In this document: positions 53,900-62,439 of the stretch, piece by piece
Position numbering within the stretch: position 1 is the first letter of the stretch
Layout: each line of letters starts with the position of its first letter
Assembly (NCBI GenBank): GCA_963798805.1
Contig: CAWCVC010000010.1
Span: forward strand, 620,001 to 684,000
DNA length: 64,000 bases
Direction: 5' to 3'
From: CAVZCK01 sp963798805
GTDB taxonomy: Bacteria; Pseudomonadota; Alphaproteobacteria; Rhizobiales; Rhodomicrobiaceae
Made by a program: the position numbers and the translations under genes
Notes under the pieces: model-generated
What the model was told of the DNA's origin: nothing
The model's database searches: none
What the model saw: only the letters and a program-made list of their open reading frames with translations

Positions 53900-53980
53900 A
53901 TGGCGCAAAAGAGGCAAGAATGCCGCAGTCCGTTGCGTCTCCGCAACAGTATGCATCAAAGCCTTCAGAGACGTGAATAG
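53900..53980 (+). CDS. Candidate 26-codon small open reading frame
   Basis: ATG 53900 is preceded by GGAGGTTAGGGAGTTTT, a strong ribosome binding site. It would encode a 26-residue basic peptide (MAQKRQECRSPLRLRNSM then HQSLQRRE). There is no recognisable promoter or homology, and it faces the valS terminator. It is listed only because the binding site is unusually good. Confidence 0.25.
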   Translation: MAQKRQECRSPLRLRNSMHQSLQRRE

Positions 53981-53984
53981 ACAA

Positions 53985-54006
53985 AGAGCATTGCTAAGAA
54001 TGCTCT
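53985..54006 (-). terminator. Hairpin terminator after valS
   Basis: An 8-bp stem AGAGCATT / AATGCTCT with a GCTAAG loop. Read on the reverse strand it lies 35 nt beyond the valS stop and is followed by TTGTCTATTC. Fits an intrinsic terminator. Confidence 0.6.
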
Positions 54007-54041
54007 GCCAAATTATTGCACGACTGTGACTGCATAGCCAC

Positions 54042-56996
54042 TCAGGTGGCGCTCCGGAGCCGCTTCAGCGCCTCGTTCAATCGCTTCTCGGTCGCGATCG
54101 CCTCGGCGCGGCGCTCGCGATTCTCTTCGACGACGTGCTCTGGCGCGCGCGAGGTGAATTTTTCGTCGGCGAGCTTCTGGTCGAGCTTTGCAATTTCGCC
54201 TCTGACTTTGGCGATCTCACGCTTCAGGCGCTCTACCTCGGCATCAAGGTCGACGATATCGGCAAGCGGAAGCGCGAGAACCATGTCCTTGACGACGATC
54301 TGCACGGCGCCTTTCGGCGGCGCCTTCTCGAAAGAGATCGAGGCGAGGCGGGCAAGCCGCGACAGCGTTTCGCTATGGCGCTCGGCGCGGCCTTCGATCT
54401 CCGTGCCGGCGCCGCAGATCATCAGCGGGATTTGCACGCCGGGCGGCACGTTCATCTCCGAGCGAGCGGAACGCACGGCGGTGACGAGGTCGATCAGCCA
54501 GGCGATTTCGGCATCCGCTTCGGCGTCTTCAAGGCCGGAAAGCGCGGGCCAATTCGCCTTGATCAGCATCGTCTCCCGCCCGTCGCCAAGCTCTCCGATG
54601 CGCTCCCAGAGCTCTTCGCTGATGAACGGCATGAACGGATGCAGCAGGATCAGAATCCGGTCCATCGCCCAGGCGAACACGCCGCGCGTTTCGGCCTTCG
54701 ACTGATGATCGGCGCCGCCGAGGATCGGCTTAGCAAGCTCCAGATACCAGTCGCAGAATGTGTGCCAGACGAAGTGATAGATGGCATTGGCGGCATCGTT
54801 GAAGCGGTACTCCTCGATGGCCTCGGTGACGGCGGCCGCAGTCCGCTGTGTCTCGCCGGCGATCCAGCGATTGATCGTCTCCCCTGCCTTGGACGGGTCG
54901 AAGCCCTTCGCCGGGACGCAGCCATTCATTTCTCCGAAGCGTGCGGCGTTCCAGAGCTTCGTCGCGAAATTGCGGTAGCCCTCGACGCGGGCGGTCGACA
55001 GCTTGATGTCGCGGCCTTGCGCCGCCATTGCGGCGAGCGTGAAGCGGAGCGCATCGGCGCCATATTCGTCGATCAGTTCGAGGGGGTCCATGACGTTCCC
55101 CTTCGACTTCGACATTTTCTGGCCCTTCTCATCACGGACGAGGGCGTGGATGTAGACGGTGTGGAACGGCACTTCCTTCATGAAGTGCAGCCCCATCATC
55201 ATCATCCGGGCCACCCAGAAGAAGATGATGTCGAAGCCGGTGACGAGGACGGAGGTCGGATAGTAGCGCTTCAACTCCGGCGTCTCGTCCGGCCAGCCCA
55301 GCGTCGAAAACGGCCAGAGTGCGGATGAGAACCAGGTGTCGAGGACGTCTGGATCGCGAACTATTTTTAAATGCCGCGTCTCGTTAATCCCCCTGATAGA
55401 CGCCTGCATCTGCTCCCAATTCTCAGCGATGCTTACTTTAATTCCTAAGTCGCGCTGGTAGCCTGAATTATAAAGCAGTTCTGCTTCTCGAATGGCTTCA
55501 GCTTCGCCATGTGCGACGAATAGAAAGTTTTGCGTAAATTTCTCAGGATCAATCGCCGGATGAGGGAGCATTGCAGGCCCATACCACGCCGGGATCTGAT
55601 GGCCCCACCAGAGCTGGCGCGAAATACACCAGGGCTGGATGTTGCGCATCCATTCGAAATACGTCTTTTCCCAGTTCTTAGGGACAAAAGTGGTGCGGCC
55701 GTCCTCGACCGCTTTAATAGCCTCCTCGGCTAGCGTCTTGGCATCGACATACCACTGATCGGCCAGCCATGGCTCAATGATTGTACCTGAGCGATCACCA
55801 TACGGTACTTTGGAGTTGTGCGCGTCAATCTTCTCTAAAAGACCGCGCTCTTTCATCATCTCTGTTACGCGAGCACGTGCTTCGAAGCGATCTAAACCTT
55901 CTAATTTTTCTATAGTATTTGCTTCTTCATTGCGCCCAAACTCCTTGAGCTTGGCAACAACAGTGTCACAATCAATGTGTATTTCTTCATCTTTACATTT
56001 AATAATAAATTTCCCTATTTCTGAAACTCGGGGGAAAAAGCCGTTTGGATCAACGTTAGTTGCTAGCCAAATCTTGCCATCAGCATTCAGGACATTGATC
56101 ATCGGCAGGTTATGCCGCCGTCCGACCTCGAAGTCGTTGAAGTCATGCGCGGGCGTGATCTTGACCGCGCCGGAGCCCTGCTCGGGATCGGCGTACTCGT
56201 CAGCGATGATCGGAATTTCGCGCCCCACCAGCGGCAGCTCGACCATCTTGCCGATATATTTCTGCCAGCGCTTATCCTTAGGGTGCACCGCGACCGCGGT
56301 ATCGCCGAGCATGGTCTCGGGCCGCGTGGTCGCGACGACAATATGCTTGTGCTTCAGGCGCCCCGGATTCTTGATTGGATAGCGGAAATACCAGAGATGC
56401 CCCTTGGTCTCGACCGACTGCACTTCGAGATCGGAGATCGCGGTGAGCAGCTTGGGGTCCCAATTGACCAGCCGCTTGTCCTTATAGATCAGCCCTTCGC
56501 GGTAGAGGTCGACGAACACCTTGATGACGGCCTTCGACAGGCCCTCATCCATGGTGAAGCGCTCGCGCGACCAGTCGCATGAGGCGCCCAGCCGCTTGAG
56601 CTGGCCGATAATGGTGCCGCCGGACTGCTCCTTCCATTCCCAGACGCGCTCGACGAACGCCTCGCGGCCCATGCTGCGCCGGTCCGGCTCCTGGCGCTCC
56701 ATGAGCTGGCGCTCGACCACCGACTGTGTTGCGATGCCGGCATGGTCCGTTCCGGGCTGCCAGAGCACGTCCTTGCCGCGCATGCGCTCGAAGCGGATCA
56801 GCACATCCTGCAGCGTGTTGTTGAGGGCGTGGCCCATATGAAGCGAGCCGGTGATGTTCGGCGGAGGGATGACGATGCAGAACGGGTCGGCCTTCCCGCT
56901 CTTGGATTTGCTGCCGGCGCGGAAGGCGCCGGACTCTTCCCATTGCCGGTAGATCCGGCCTTCAATGTCGGAGGGCGTGTAGTATTTTTCGAGCAT
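54042..56996 (-). CDS. valS: Valyl-tRNA synthetase, with an internal low-GC block
   Basis: A 984-residue class I synthetase. Motifs: PPPNITGSLHMGHALNNTLQ (HIGH-type), TTRPETMLGDTAVAVHPKDK and the editing domain, LVRDEKGQKMSKSKGNVMDP (KMSKS), the anticodon-binding domain and a C-terminal coiled coil that contacts tRNA (about 900-984). Start at 56996 (MLEKYYTPSDIEGRIYRQWE) matches the family; a 14-codon extension upstream is less likely. Positions about 55350-56100 (residues roughly 300-548) are strikingly AT-rich compared with both ends (see findings), although the frame and the protein motifs are preserved throughout. Confidence 0.95.
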   Translation of the reverse strand: MLEKYYTPSDIEGRIYRQWEESGAFRAGSKSKSGKADPFCIVIPPPNITGSLHMGHALNNTLQDVLIRFERMRGKDVLWQPGTDHAGIATQSVVERQLMERQEPDRRSMGREAFVERVWEWKEQSGGTIIGQLKRLGASCDWSRERFTMDEGLSKAVIKVFVDLYREGLIYKDKRLVNWDPKLLTAISDLEVQSVETKGHLWYFRYPIKNPGRLKHKHIVVATTRPETMLGDTAVAVHPKDKRWQKYIGKMVELPLVGREIPIIADEYADPEQGSGAVKITPAHDFNDFEVGRRHNLPMINVLNADGKIWLATNVDPNGFFPRVSEIGKFIIKCKDEEIHIDCDTVVAKLKEFGRNEEANTIEKLEGLDRFEARARVTEMMKERGLLEKIDAHNSKVPYGDRSGTIIEPWLADQWYVDAKTLAEEAIKAVEDGRTTFVPKNWEKTYFEWMRNIQPWCISRQLWWGHQIPAWYGPAMLPHPAIDPEKFTQNFLFVAHGEAEAIREAELLYNSGYQRDLGIKVSIAENWEQMQASIRGINETRHLKIVRDPDVLDTWFSSALWPFSTLGWPDETPELKRYYPTSVLVTGFDIIFFWVARMMMMGLHFMKEVPFHTVYIHALVRDEKGQKMSKSKGNVMDPLELIDEYGADALRFTLAAMAAQGRDIKLSTARVEGYRNFATKLWNAARFGEMNGCVPAKGFDPSKAGETINRWIAGETQRTAAAVTEAIEEYRFNDAANAIYHFVWHTFCDWYLELAKPILGGADHQSKAETRGVFAWAMDRILILLHPFMPFISEELWERIGELGDGRETMLIKANWPALSGLEDAEADAEIAWLIDLVTAVRSARSEMNVPPGVQIPLMICGAGTEIEGRAERHSETLSRLARLASISFEKAPPKGAVQIVVKDMVLALPLADIVDLDAEVERLKREIAKVRGEIAKLDQKLADEKFTSRAPEHVVEENRERRAEAIATEKRLNEALKRLRSAT

Positions 56997-57074
56997 GACG
57001 GGACTGAATGTCTGGAGGAAGAAGCCGCTGGCGAGCACTTAAGCGTCAGCCGCAAACACAGTCAACCCGCACTA

Positions 57075-57147
57075 GTGTCCCTTTGGATCCGAAGTTCGCC
57101 TCATTCCGCAGTTTGCTCCGTAGCGAACTTCGGATCCAAAGGGACAC
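57075..57147. repeat. Short hairpin element with TA flanks (MITE-like), copy 2
   Basis: A 73-bp element with perfect 25-bp inverted arms (GTGTCCCTTTGGATCCGAAG then TTCGC, and its reverse complement) and a 23-bp loop. TA lies at both edges (57073-57074 and 57148-57149), each within CTAG. It sits in the valS-popZ spacer. Confidence 0.8.
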
Positions 57148-57165
57148 TAGCAACTATAAAATCTA

Positions 57166-57238
57166 GTGTGGTTTGAGATCGGGAAGTCCCCTAAGGGCGT
57201 CTGCTGAAATGATGTAGGAGACTTCCCGATCACCACAC
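57166..57238. repeat. Short hairpin element with TA flanks (MITE-like), copy 3
   Basis: Also 73 bp, 18 bp after copy 2. The arms GTGTGGTTTGAGATCGGGAA... and the reverse complement GTGTGGTGATCGGGAAGTC pair over 18-19 positions with a 4-nt insertion in the left arm. TA flanks at 57164-57165 and 57239-57240, each within CTAG. Ends GTGTGG-like, as in the other copies. Confidence 0.75.
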
Positions 57239-57279
57239 TAGCGGACTGGGCGGGTCTGAGGCGCGCGGGCGACACTATC

Positions 57280-58983
57280 CTAGCGTCGTACGCCGCCCCG
57301 CTGCGGAGATACGAGTCCTTGCTCCGCGATCTCTTCGCGGACGGCTTTTTCGACGATCCGGGGCAGATTGTCGTTGAGCCACTGCACGATGAGCGGTTTG
57401 ATCAGCTCCTTGATCGCATCTTCAAGGCCGCTGGACAGCGCGGCTGCGAGTGAAAGCGGTGCCTGCCCCCCTGCCTGCGCCGCCAATGGCTGCGGAGCAG
57501 CCGGCTTTGGCACGGCTGATTGCGGCGCGGCCTTCGCCGCCGGTTTGAAGTCCGGAGCGGGATAAAACACTTGTGGCGCAGGCACTTCATCCGGCTCGCC
57601 GAAGAGGCTCGCGCTATTCTGCTCTCCGCTTGCGGGAGCAGCTTTCGGCGGGGCATCGGCCGATGCCGCGTTTGCGGCGGGCCCTGGCCGCCCACTCGGG
57701 GCGGCAAACGCCTCCGCCTCGGTATCGGGAGGTGGCGGCGGCTCGGGCAACTCCTCGGACATCGCCGCTGGCGCTTCGCTTCGCGGTGTTCCGGCAGCCT
57801 TCTCCTCCACCGCACCGGCCTTGGCCAGCGCGGTCTCCAGCGAGTCGGTAATCACCTCCATGAACGGCTTGTCGGCATGGAGCGCATCTGCCACGGCGGG
57901 TGCACGCAGTTTGTCGGAGGCGAAATCCGAGACAGCCGACCGGGCCAGCATCTCGGCCTTGGCCTTCGGTCCGTCCGGCTCGGAAGGCGCGGCCTGTTCG
58001 TCCTGCTTGGCCGTATTTCCAAAGACCCGCGTCAGCATGTCGCCGACAAAAGTCTTTTCCTCCTCGATCTCGGCTCGCACGTCGCCGCTTCCGCTCAAAG
58101 GCGGCATTGCGTCGATGTCTTCGTCCGCATCGCGCGCGAATGGCGGTGCAGCCGGCCCGCTCTCGGGAACCGGCATCTGGATGCCTTCAGCCCAGCTATC
58201 GCGCTCGGCGATGCCTTTCGGGCGCGCGGGCGGTTCGGTTCTCGCCGGCGAATTCTCCGCAGCGGGACGCATACCACGCCCTTTTGGCGCATCACTTTCG
58301 AGATGCCGCGCCGACCAGACCGGGCGTGAGGCGGCAGGCTTCGGAGCCGGGCGGGGCGCGGGCGGAACCGGTCTTTCGGGTGTAGGCGCAGATCGCGTGG
58401 TTGGCGGCGCTTTCGTTTCCGGCTTCGCGGCTGGCGGCGTCATCGGCGCGGTTGGCGGCGATCCGACATCGTCCGCCCAATTCTCGACGGAAACGGCGGC
58501 TTCCCCTCTTGGGCCCGCATGTTTGCCGGATGAAAGCCGCTCAACCTCGGCGGCAACGCTCGAGAGCACGCTCTCAAGACCATGGCGCGGGTCGGCGAAC
58601 TCGGCCTCCGAAATATCGCCTCCCCCGGCGGCAAACGCCTCCGTCATCTCTCCGACGGTGGGGTCATGCTCCGCCACCGGCCCGTGCCGGTCCTGCGTTG
58701 CGCGATCCTCCACCATGAAGTCTTCAGTAAGTTCGAGGATTTCGTCATCACTGGCGAGCTCGGAAGGCTCCGCCGGCTCCGCATACGGGTCCCGATTATC
58801 GGATGTCCAATCATCGTCTTCGGCGGCGCTGGTGAAACGCCGCTGCGGAGCAGGAGCCGCTTGCGATCTCGCAGGGCCGGGAACAGACGGGCTTGGCGGC
58901 GCGCCATCATCGGCAATGATTCGCCGGATGGACGCCAAGATCTCCTCGATCGAGGGCTCGGAAGTCTGCTCTGGCTTTCGCAT
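57280..58983 (-). CDS. popZ: Polar organizing protein PopZ (DUF2497 family)
   Basis: A 567-residue protein of the PopZ family that forms a polar matrix and anchors the chromosome-partitioning ParB-parS complex and cell-cycle proteins in alphaproteobacteria. The N-terminal helix is conserved (RKPEQTSEPSIEEILASIRR, then IIADD) and the C-terminal oligomerisation helices read DAIKELIKPLIVQWLNDNLP and RIVEKAVREEIAEQGLVSPQ. Between them lies a long Pro/Ala/Glu-rich disordered part (about 40-490), much longer than the 180 or so residues of Caulobacter PopZ. The start at 58983 follows GGAGGATTTG. Confidence 0.88.
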   Translation of the reverse strand: MRKPEQTSEPSIEEILASIRRIIADDGAPPSPSVPGPARSQAAPAPQRRFTSAAEDDDWTSDNRDPYAEPAEPSELASDDEILELTEDFMVEDRATQDRHGPVAEHDPTVGEMTEAFAAGGGDISEAEFADPRHGLESVLSSVAAEVERLSSGKHAGPRGEAAVSVENWADDVGSPPTAPMTPPAAKPETKAPPTTRSAPTPERPVPPAPRPAPKPAASRPVWSARHLESDAPKGRGMRPAAENSPARTEPPARPKGIAERDSWAEGIQMPVPESGPAAPPFARDADEDIDAMPPLSGSGDVRAEIEEEKTFVGDMLTRVFGNTAKQDEQAAPSEPDGPKAKAEMLARSAVSDFASDKLRAPAVADALHADKPFMEVITDSLETALAKAGAVEEKAAGTPRSEAPAAMSEELPEPPPPPDTEAEAFAAPSGRPGPAANAASADAPPKAAPASGEQNSASLFGEPDEVPAPQVFYPAPDFKPAAKAAPQSAVPKPAAPQPLAAQAGGQAPLSLAAALSSGLEDAIKELIKPLIVQWLNDNLPRIVEKAVREEIAEQGLVSPQRGGVRR

Positions 58984-59161
58984 CAAATCCTCCGCCGCCA
59001 TCGAGGCGGCACACTGTGGCCGGAGCCTGCCGGGATCGCCCTATCCGCCGCGCAATGAACTGATATTGATGGCCTATACGCGGATCGCCGGATATTCAAC
59101 ATGCTCCACGGTCGCCATTATGAGCGACTCGGCTGCCACACTCAACTGCTGAGGCGCGATA

Positions 59162-60673
59162 TTACCGCCAGCCTTCCGTGTAGGCAGGGCCGTCGCCAGC
59201 CGGCTGACCGGGTTTCCTGCCCGGAGCCCTGACCGGCGCAACGATCGGTTCGGCTTCGCTTTCTTCAACAGATGTACTCCAGCCGATCCACTGATTCTTG
59301 ACCTCGCGGTAATGCTGCGTGGGGTCATATTGCTCCACGGCCAGACCGATGTCTCCTGCCGAGAGGCGGCCGATCTGAGTCAGAAGAGCATAGGAAGCCA
59401 CGACGAGATCACGGCGGGACGTAGCGAGCGAAACCTGCGAGTTGAGCAGCGTCTGCTCGGCATTCAGCACGTCGAGGACGGTGCGTTGGCCGACCTTTTC
59501 CTCTTCCCTGACGCCGGAGAGCGCCACCGTATTGGCGCTGACCTGCGCCTCATCCGAGACAATCTTCGCCTTGGCGGCGACGAACACGCCCCATGCGGAC
59601 GTAATGTTGGCTCTGGTGGCCTCGCGCGCCTCATCGATCTGGTGACGGATTTGCGAGCGCGTCTCGATGCCCTGGCGGATGCGGGCGGAGACTTCGCCGG
59701 CCTGATAGATCGGAACGGTCAGAACGCCCGTCACCGTCGTCACGTTCTCGCGATCACCCCCCAGGCTGGACTGGACATCGTAATTGCGCGTGTAACTCGC
59801 CTGCAAATTCAACGACGGCAGCAGCTCGCCCTCGGTCTGCTTGATCGTATGGTCCTGGGCACGTTCCTGAAAGATCCTTGCGAGGATCGTCGGATTCTCG
59901 CCCTCACCGATTTGAAGCAATTCCTGGAGCGATTTCGGCGGATTATGAGCCGCTCCGGGATTGTGCAGATTGCTCGGCGGATGGCCGATAAGCTGCGCAA
60001 AGGTCGCGCGGCTCGCCTGTAAATTCGCCTTGGCCGTACTGATACCAGACGATGCCAGGCTAACACTCGCACGAGCCTGAGCGACGTCGGTTTTGGTCAC
60101 TTCGCCGACATTGAAGCGATCGAGAGTAGCGCGGAGCTGCTCGTTGAGCACCCGCAGATTGTTCTCCTGGAGACCGAGGATGGCCGCATCGCGAACGACG
60201 TCGACATAGGCGGTGACAGCGCTCAGCAGCACCTGTTCCTCGGATGCGCGGAGATCCTCACGCCCCGCTTCGACCAGCGCCTCAGCGCCTTTTATGGCGT
60301 TGATCGTGCGGAAGCCGCGAAAAATCGGCTGGTTCAACGTGACCGAGTAGCTTCGCGGGTACGAATCGTTTGTGCCTCCGGGGCCGCTGGTCTCGACATT
60401 CTGATAGCTGTGGGTGGCCTGACCGGTGACGGTGGGACGAAAGCCGGATTCCGCGCGCGGCACCTCTTCGTCGGTCGCACGCAACTGCGCCCGCGCTGCC
60501 TTGAGCGTCGGATTAAAGAGATAAGCGGCGTCCAGGGCCTCCTTGAGGCTTTCAGCCCGCACCGGGCTCCCTAAAGCAGCCGCCACCGCAACGGCCGAGA
60601 CAAAAACCAATGCAGCCCGGCGCATCGACGACGTGCGAGATACCCGAACCGCGTTTTCAGGTCTGCAATGCAT
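59162..60673 (-). CDS. tolC: TolC-type outer-membrane efflux protein
   Basis: A 503-residue outer-membrane channel for type I secretion and efflux. It has a signal peptide, then two repeats of the TolC family: FNPTLKAARAQLRATDEEVP, SGFRPTVTGQATHSYQN, QALLEAG-type helices and LNAEQTLLNSQVSLATSRRD followed by LVVASYALLTQIGRLSAGDI, the usual C-terminal helix. The start at 60673 follows AGGCAGGG; an internal ATG at 60625 is the alternative and gives a more typical signal peptide. The gene lies downstream of the Pcm-type gene on the same strand, an arrangement common in this order. Confidence 0.9.
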   Translation of the reverse strand: MHCRPENAVRVSRTSSMRRAALVFVSAVAVAAALGSPVRAESLKEALDAAYLFNPTLKAARAQLRATDEEVPRAESGFRPTVTGQATHSYQNVETSGPGGTNDSYPRSYSVTLNQPIFRGFRTINAIKGAEALVEAGREDLRASEEQVLLSAVTAYVDVVRDAAILGLQENNLRVLNEQLRATLDRFNVGEVTKTDVAQARASVSLASSGISTAKANLQASRATFAQLIGHPPSNLHNPGAAHNPPKSLQELLQIGEGENPTILARIFQERAQDHTIKQTEGELLPSLNLQASYTRNYDVQSSLGGDRENVTTVTGVLTVPIYQAGEVSARIRQGIETRSQIRHQIDEAREATRANITSAWGVFVAAKAKIVSDEAQVSANTVALSGVREEEKVGQRTVLDVLNAEQTLLNSQVSLATSRRDLVVASYALLTQIGRLSAGDIGLAVEQYDPTQHYREVKNQWIGWSTSVEESEAEPIVAPVRAPGRKPGQPAGDGPAYTEGWR

Positions 60674-60866
60674 CCCTGCCTGATCCCTTCTGAGCACTTT
60701 ATAGATGCTAAAAGGGGGGCACCCCATAACTTCGCCCGCCCCGACTTACTGAACACATAGCGTCCGCACTTGCACCGGGTAAAGACGAAAGCCCACTGTG
60801 TTGCCCGCAGTGCTCTGGATTTTTAAACCGTCGTTGCCATTTTGCCGCTGTTGCGCGCGGAAGTTG

Positions 60867-61538
60867 TTAAAATATGAATGCTGGCTTAGCCTCGAACCCC
60901 GGAAGCATTGGGGCAGCTGCGTCGAAAGCGGTAACATCCTGGATTGACGAATCAATTTTCGTCACCAACCGCGCCTTAGGGGCGGTCTCGGGTCCCATGA
61001 TCACAACTAGACGTCCGGCGGGCGCAAGTTGTGTCAGCAGCGTTTCGGGCGTCCGTCCAATTCGCCCATTGATGAAAATCACGTCGTAAGGGGCGTCGTC
61101 GCCGGCTCCTTCCTCGAGAGGGCCGATGACGAGTTTGGCGTTTTCTATGCCCTGTGCGGCGAGAGCATCCGTGGCAAGCGCCGCCAGCCCCGCGTCGCAC
61201 TCGACGGCGACGATCTCTTTGGCCAGCTTGGCGAGCACCGCCGTCGAATAACCGGTTGCCGCGCCGACATCGAGCACGCGGTCGCTCTTTTTGATCCTGG
61301 CAAGTTGCGCAAGTCTGGCGAACACCATGGGAGCCAGGAGAAAGCGCGCCGGCTCGCCTTTCCGCGGCGCCTCGACGCGCAAATGATCGTCGATGTAGGA
61401 CAGGCTCCGCAGCGAGGGCGGCACGAAAGCCTCGCGCGGCACCTCCAGCATGGCTTCCAGAAGAGCAACATTCGTCACCCCGTTGGGACGGATCTGCAAG
61501 TCGATCATGATTTCTCGCTCGGCTTTAAAGTCGCTCAT
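60867..61538 (-). CDS. Protein-L-isoaspartate O-methyltransferase family protein
   Basis: A 223-residue SAM-dependent methyltransferase of the Pcm family, which repairs damaged aspartyl residues; this short branch is widespread next to tolC in alphaproteobacteria. Motifs: MVFARLAQLARIKKSDRVLD, then GAATGYSTAVLAKLAKEIVA (SAM motif I) with VECDAGLAALATDALA, and the family start MIDLQIRPNGVTNVALLEAM with VPREAFVP. Whether it repairs isoaspartate or modifies another substrate is not settled for this branch. Confidence 0.88.
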   Translation of the reverse strand: MSDFKAEREIMIDLQIRPNGVTNVALLEAMLEVPREAFVPPSLRSLSYIDDHLRVEAPRKGEPARFLLAPMVFARLAQLARIKKSDRVLDVGAATGYSTAVLAKLAKEIVAVECDAGLAALATDALAAQGIENAKLVIGPLEEGAGDDAPYDVIFINGRIGRTPETLLTQLAPAGRLVVIMGPETAPKARLVTKIDSSIQDVTAFDAAAPMLPGFEAKPAFIF

Positions 61539-61884
61539 CGGGGATCCTTCGTCACGGATTGCTGGGATGCCGGTGCGCTCGCCGCACCGTCCGGCCGGAC
61601 ATTAAGGCAAGGAGGAAAAGCTTGCCAGCATTTGCGTTGCGCGGCGCGTTCGGTTGTTGACAGTCTCCGTTCGGCGTTCACGGCTGACAGCCCGCCTGCG
61701 CGGCATGATCTGATGCTGACCGACTACCGGATCTTGGAGGTGTTCGCGGTCGCGCGGGGGAGCGGAGCGCTGGTGATGGTCCATGCCGAGAATTACGACG
61801 CCATCCGCTTCCTGACCAGACGCTCGAAAATCCCGGCAAGACCGCGCTTTCTCTTCCCACGGAAGGAGGATCGCCGCGCGGCGA
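61539..61884. other. Spacer with a hydantoinase remnant
   Basis: About 345 bp between the Pcm-type gene and osmC. It carries the remnant at 61705-61830 and, at 61839-61884, a short inverted repeat around CCGCGCGGCG just after the osmC stop (a hairpin, possibly its terminator); the same sequence is found in the duplicated copy at 34.9 kb. Confidence 0.5.
61705..61830 (+). pseudogene. Dihydropyrimidinase/hydantoinase remnant
   Basis: One frame reads MLTDYRILEVFAVARGSGAL, then VMVHAENYDAIRFLTRR. This is the conserved metal-binding region of D-hydantoinase/dihydropyrimidinase (ALVMVHAEN with the metal histidine). Only about 40 codons remain, without start or stop, so it is a fossil left by a deletion. 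Confidence 0.7.
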
Positions 61885-62394
61885 TCAGCCGACGTCGGCC
61901 ATCTTGATGTCGACCGGCGGCGCGTTTCGTAGCGTCTGATAGACCACGCAATAGCGCTCCGTCAGCTTTAAGAGTGTATCGCGCTGCTCTTGGGTGAGTT
62001 GGCCGTCGATGTCGAACGCCAAGCGAATATCGCGGAAGCCGACCGGTGCGTCCTTGGCCACGCCCAGCGTTCCGCGAAAATCGAGATCGCCTTCGGCGCG
62101 GACCTTCGCATTGCCGATGTCGTAGCCGAGCGCGGTGGCGACAGCATTGAGCGTGACGCCGGCACATGCGACCAGCGCCTCCAGCAGCATATCGCCGGAG
62201 CAGGCCTGCATGCCGCTGCCGCCGGTCGCCGGATGCAACCCGGCCTCGACCAGCGCTTTTCCCGTCTGGATCGAGCAGGTGACGCCATCGCCGACCGCGC
62301 CTTCGGCCTTCAGCGTGATCAGCGCCGCATCCGGCATCTCGCGATAGTGTTCTTTGAACGGTGCCTGCAACGTCTTGAGATCGTTGGCATCCAT
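61885..62394 (-). CDS. OsmC-family protein
   Basis: A 169-residue OsmC/Ohr-fold protein, a family of thiol peroxidases and related proteins. It contains PATGGSGMQACSGDMLLEAL with the peroxidatic-type cysteine and, further on, KVRAEGDLDFRGTLGVAKDA and LTERYCVVYQTLRNAPPVDI with the second cysteine of the YCVVYQTL motif. The two cysteines fit OsmC rather than Ohr. Its last 35 codons and the following 45 bp are repeated at 34839-34995. Confidence 0.88.
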   Translation of the reverse strand: MDANDLKTLQAPFKEHYREMPDAALITLKAEGAVGDGVTCSIQTGKALVEAGLHPATGGSGMQACSGDMLLEALVACAGVTLNAVATALGYDIGNAKVRAEGDLDFRGTLGVAKDAPVGFRDIRLAFDIDGQLTQEQRDTLLKLTERYCVVYQTLRNAPPVDIKMADVG

Positions 62395-62439
62395 GGGGTT
62401 TACTCTCGCTGATGTCCTCAGGGCTCGGCCAATTCTGGC

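Noticed and set aside
54135..55328. A 397-codon plus-strand open frame opposite valS
   Set aside because: Antisense shadow of a gene with clear catalytic motifs on the other strand; it stops where the low-GC block begins, as expected for a GC-driven artefact.
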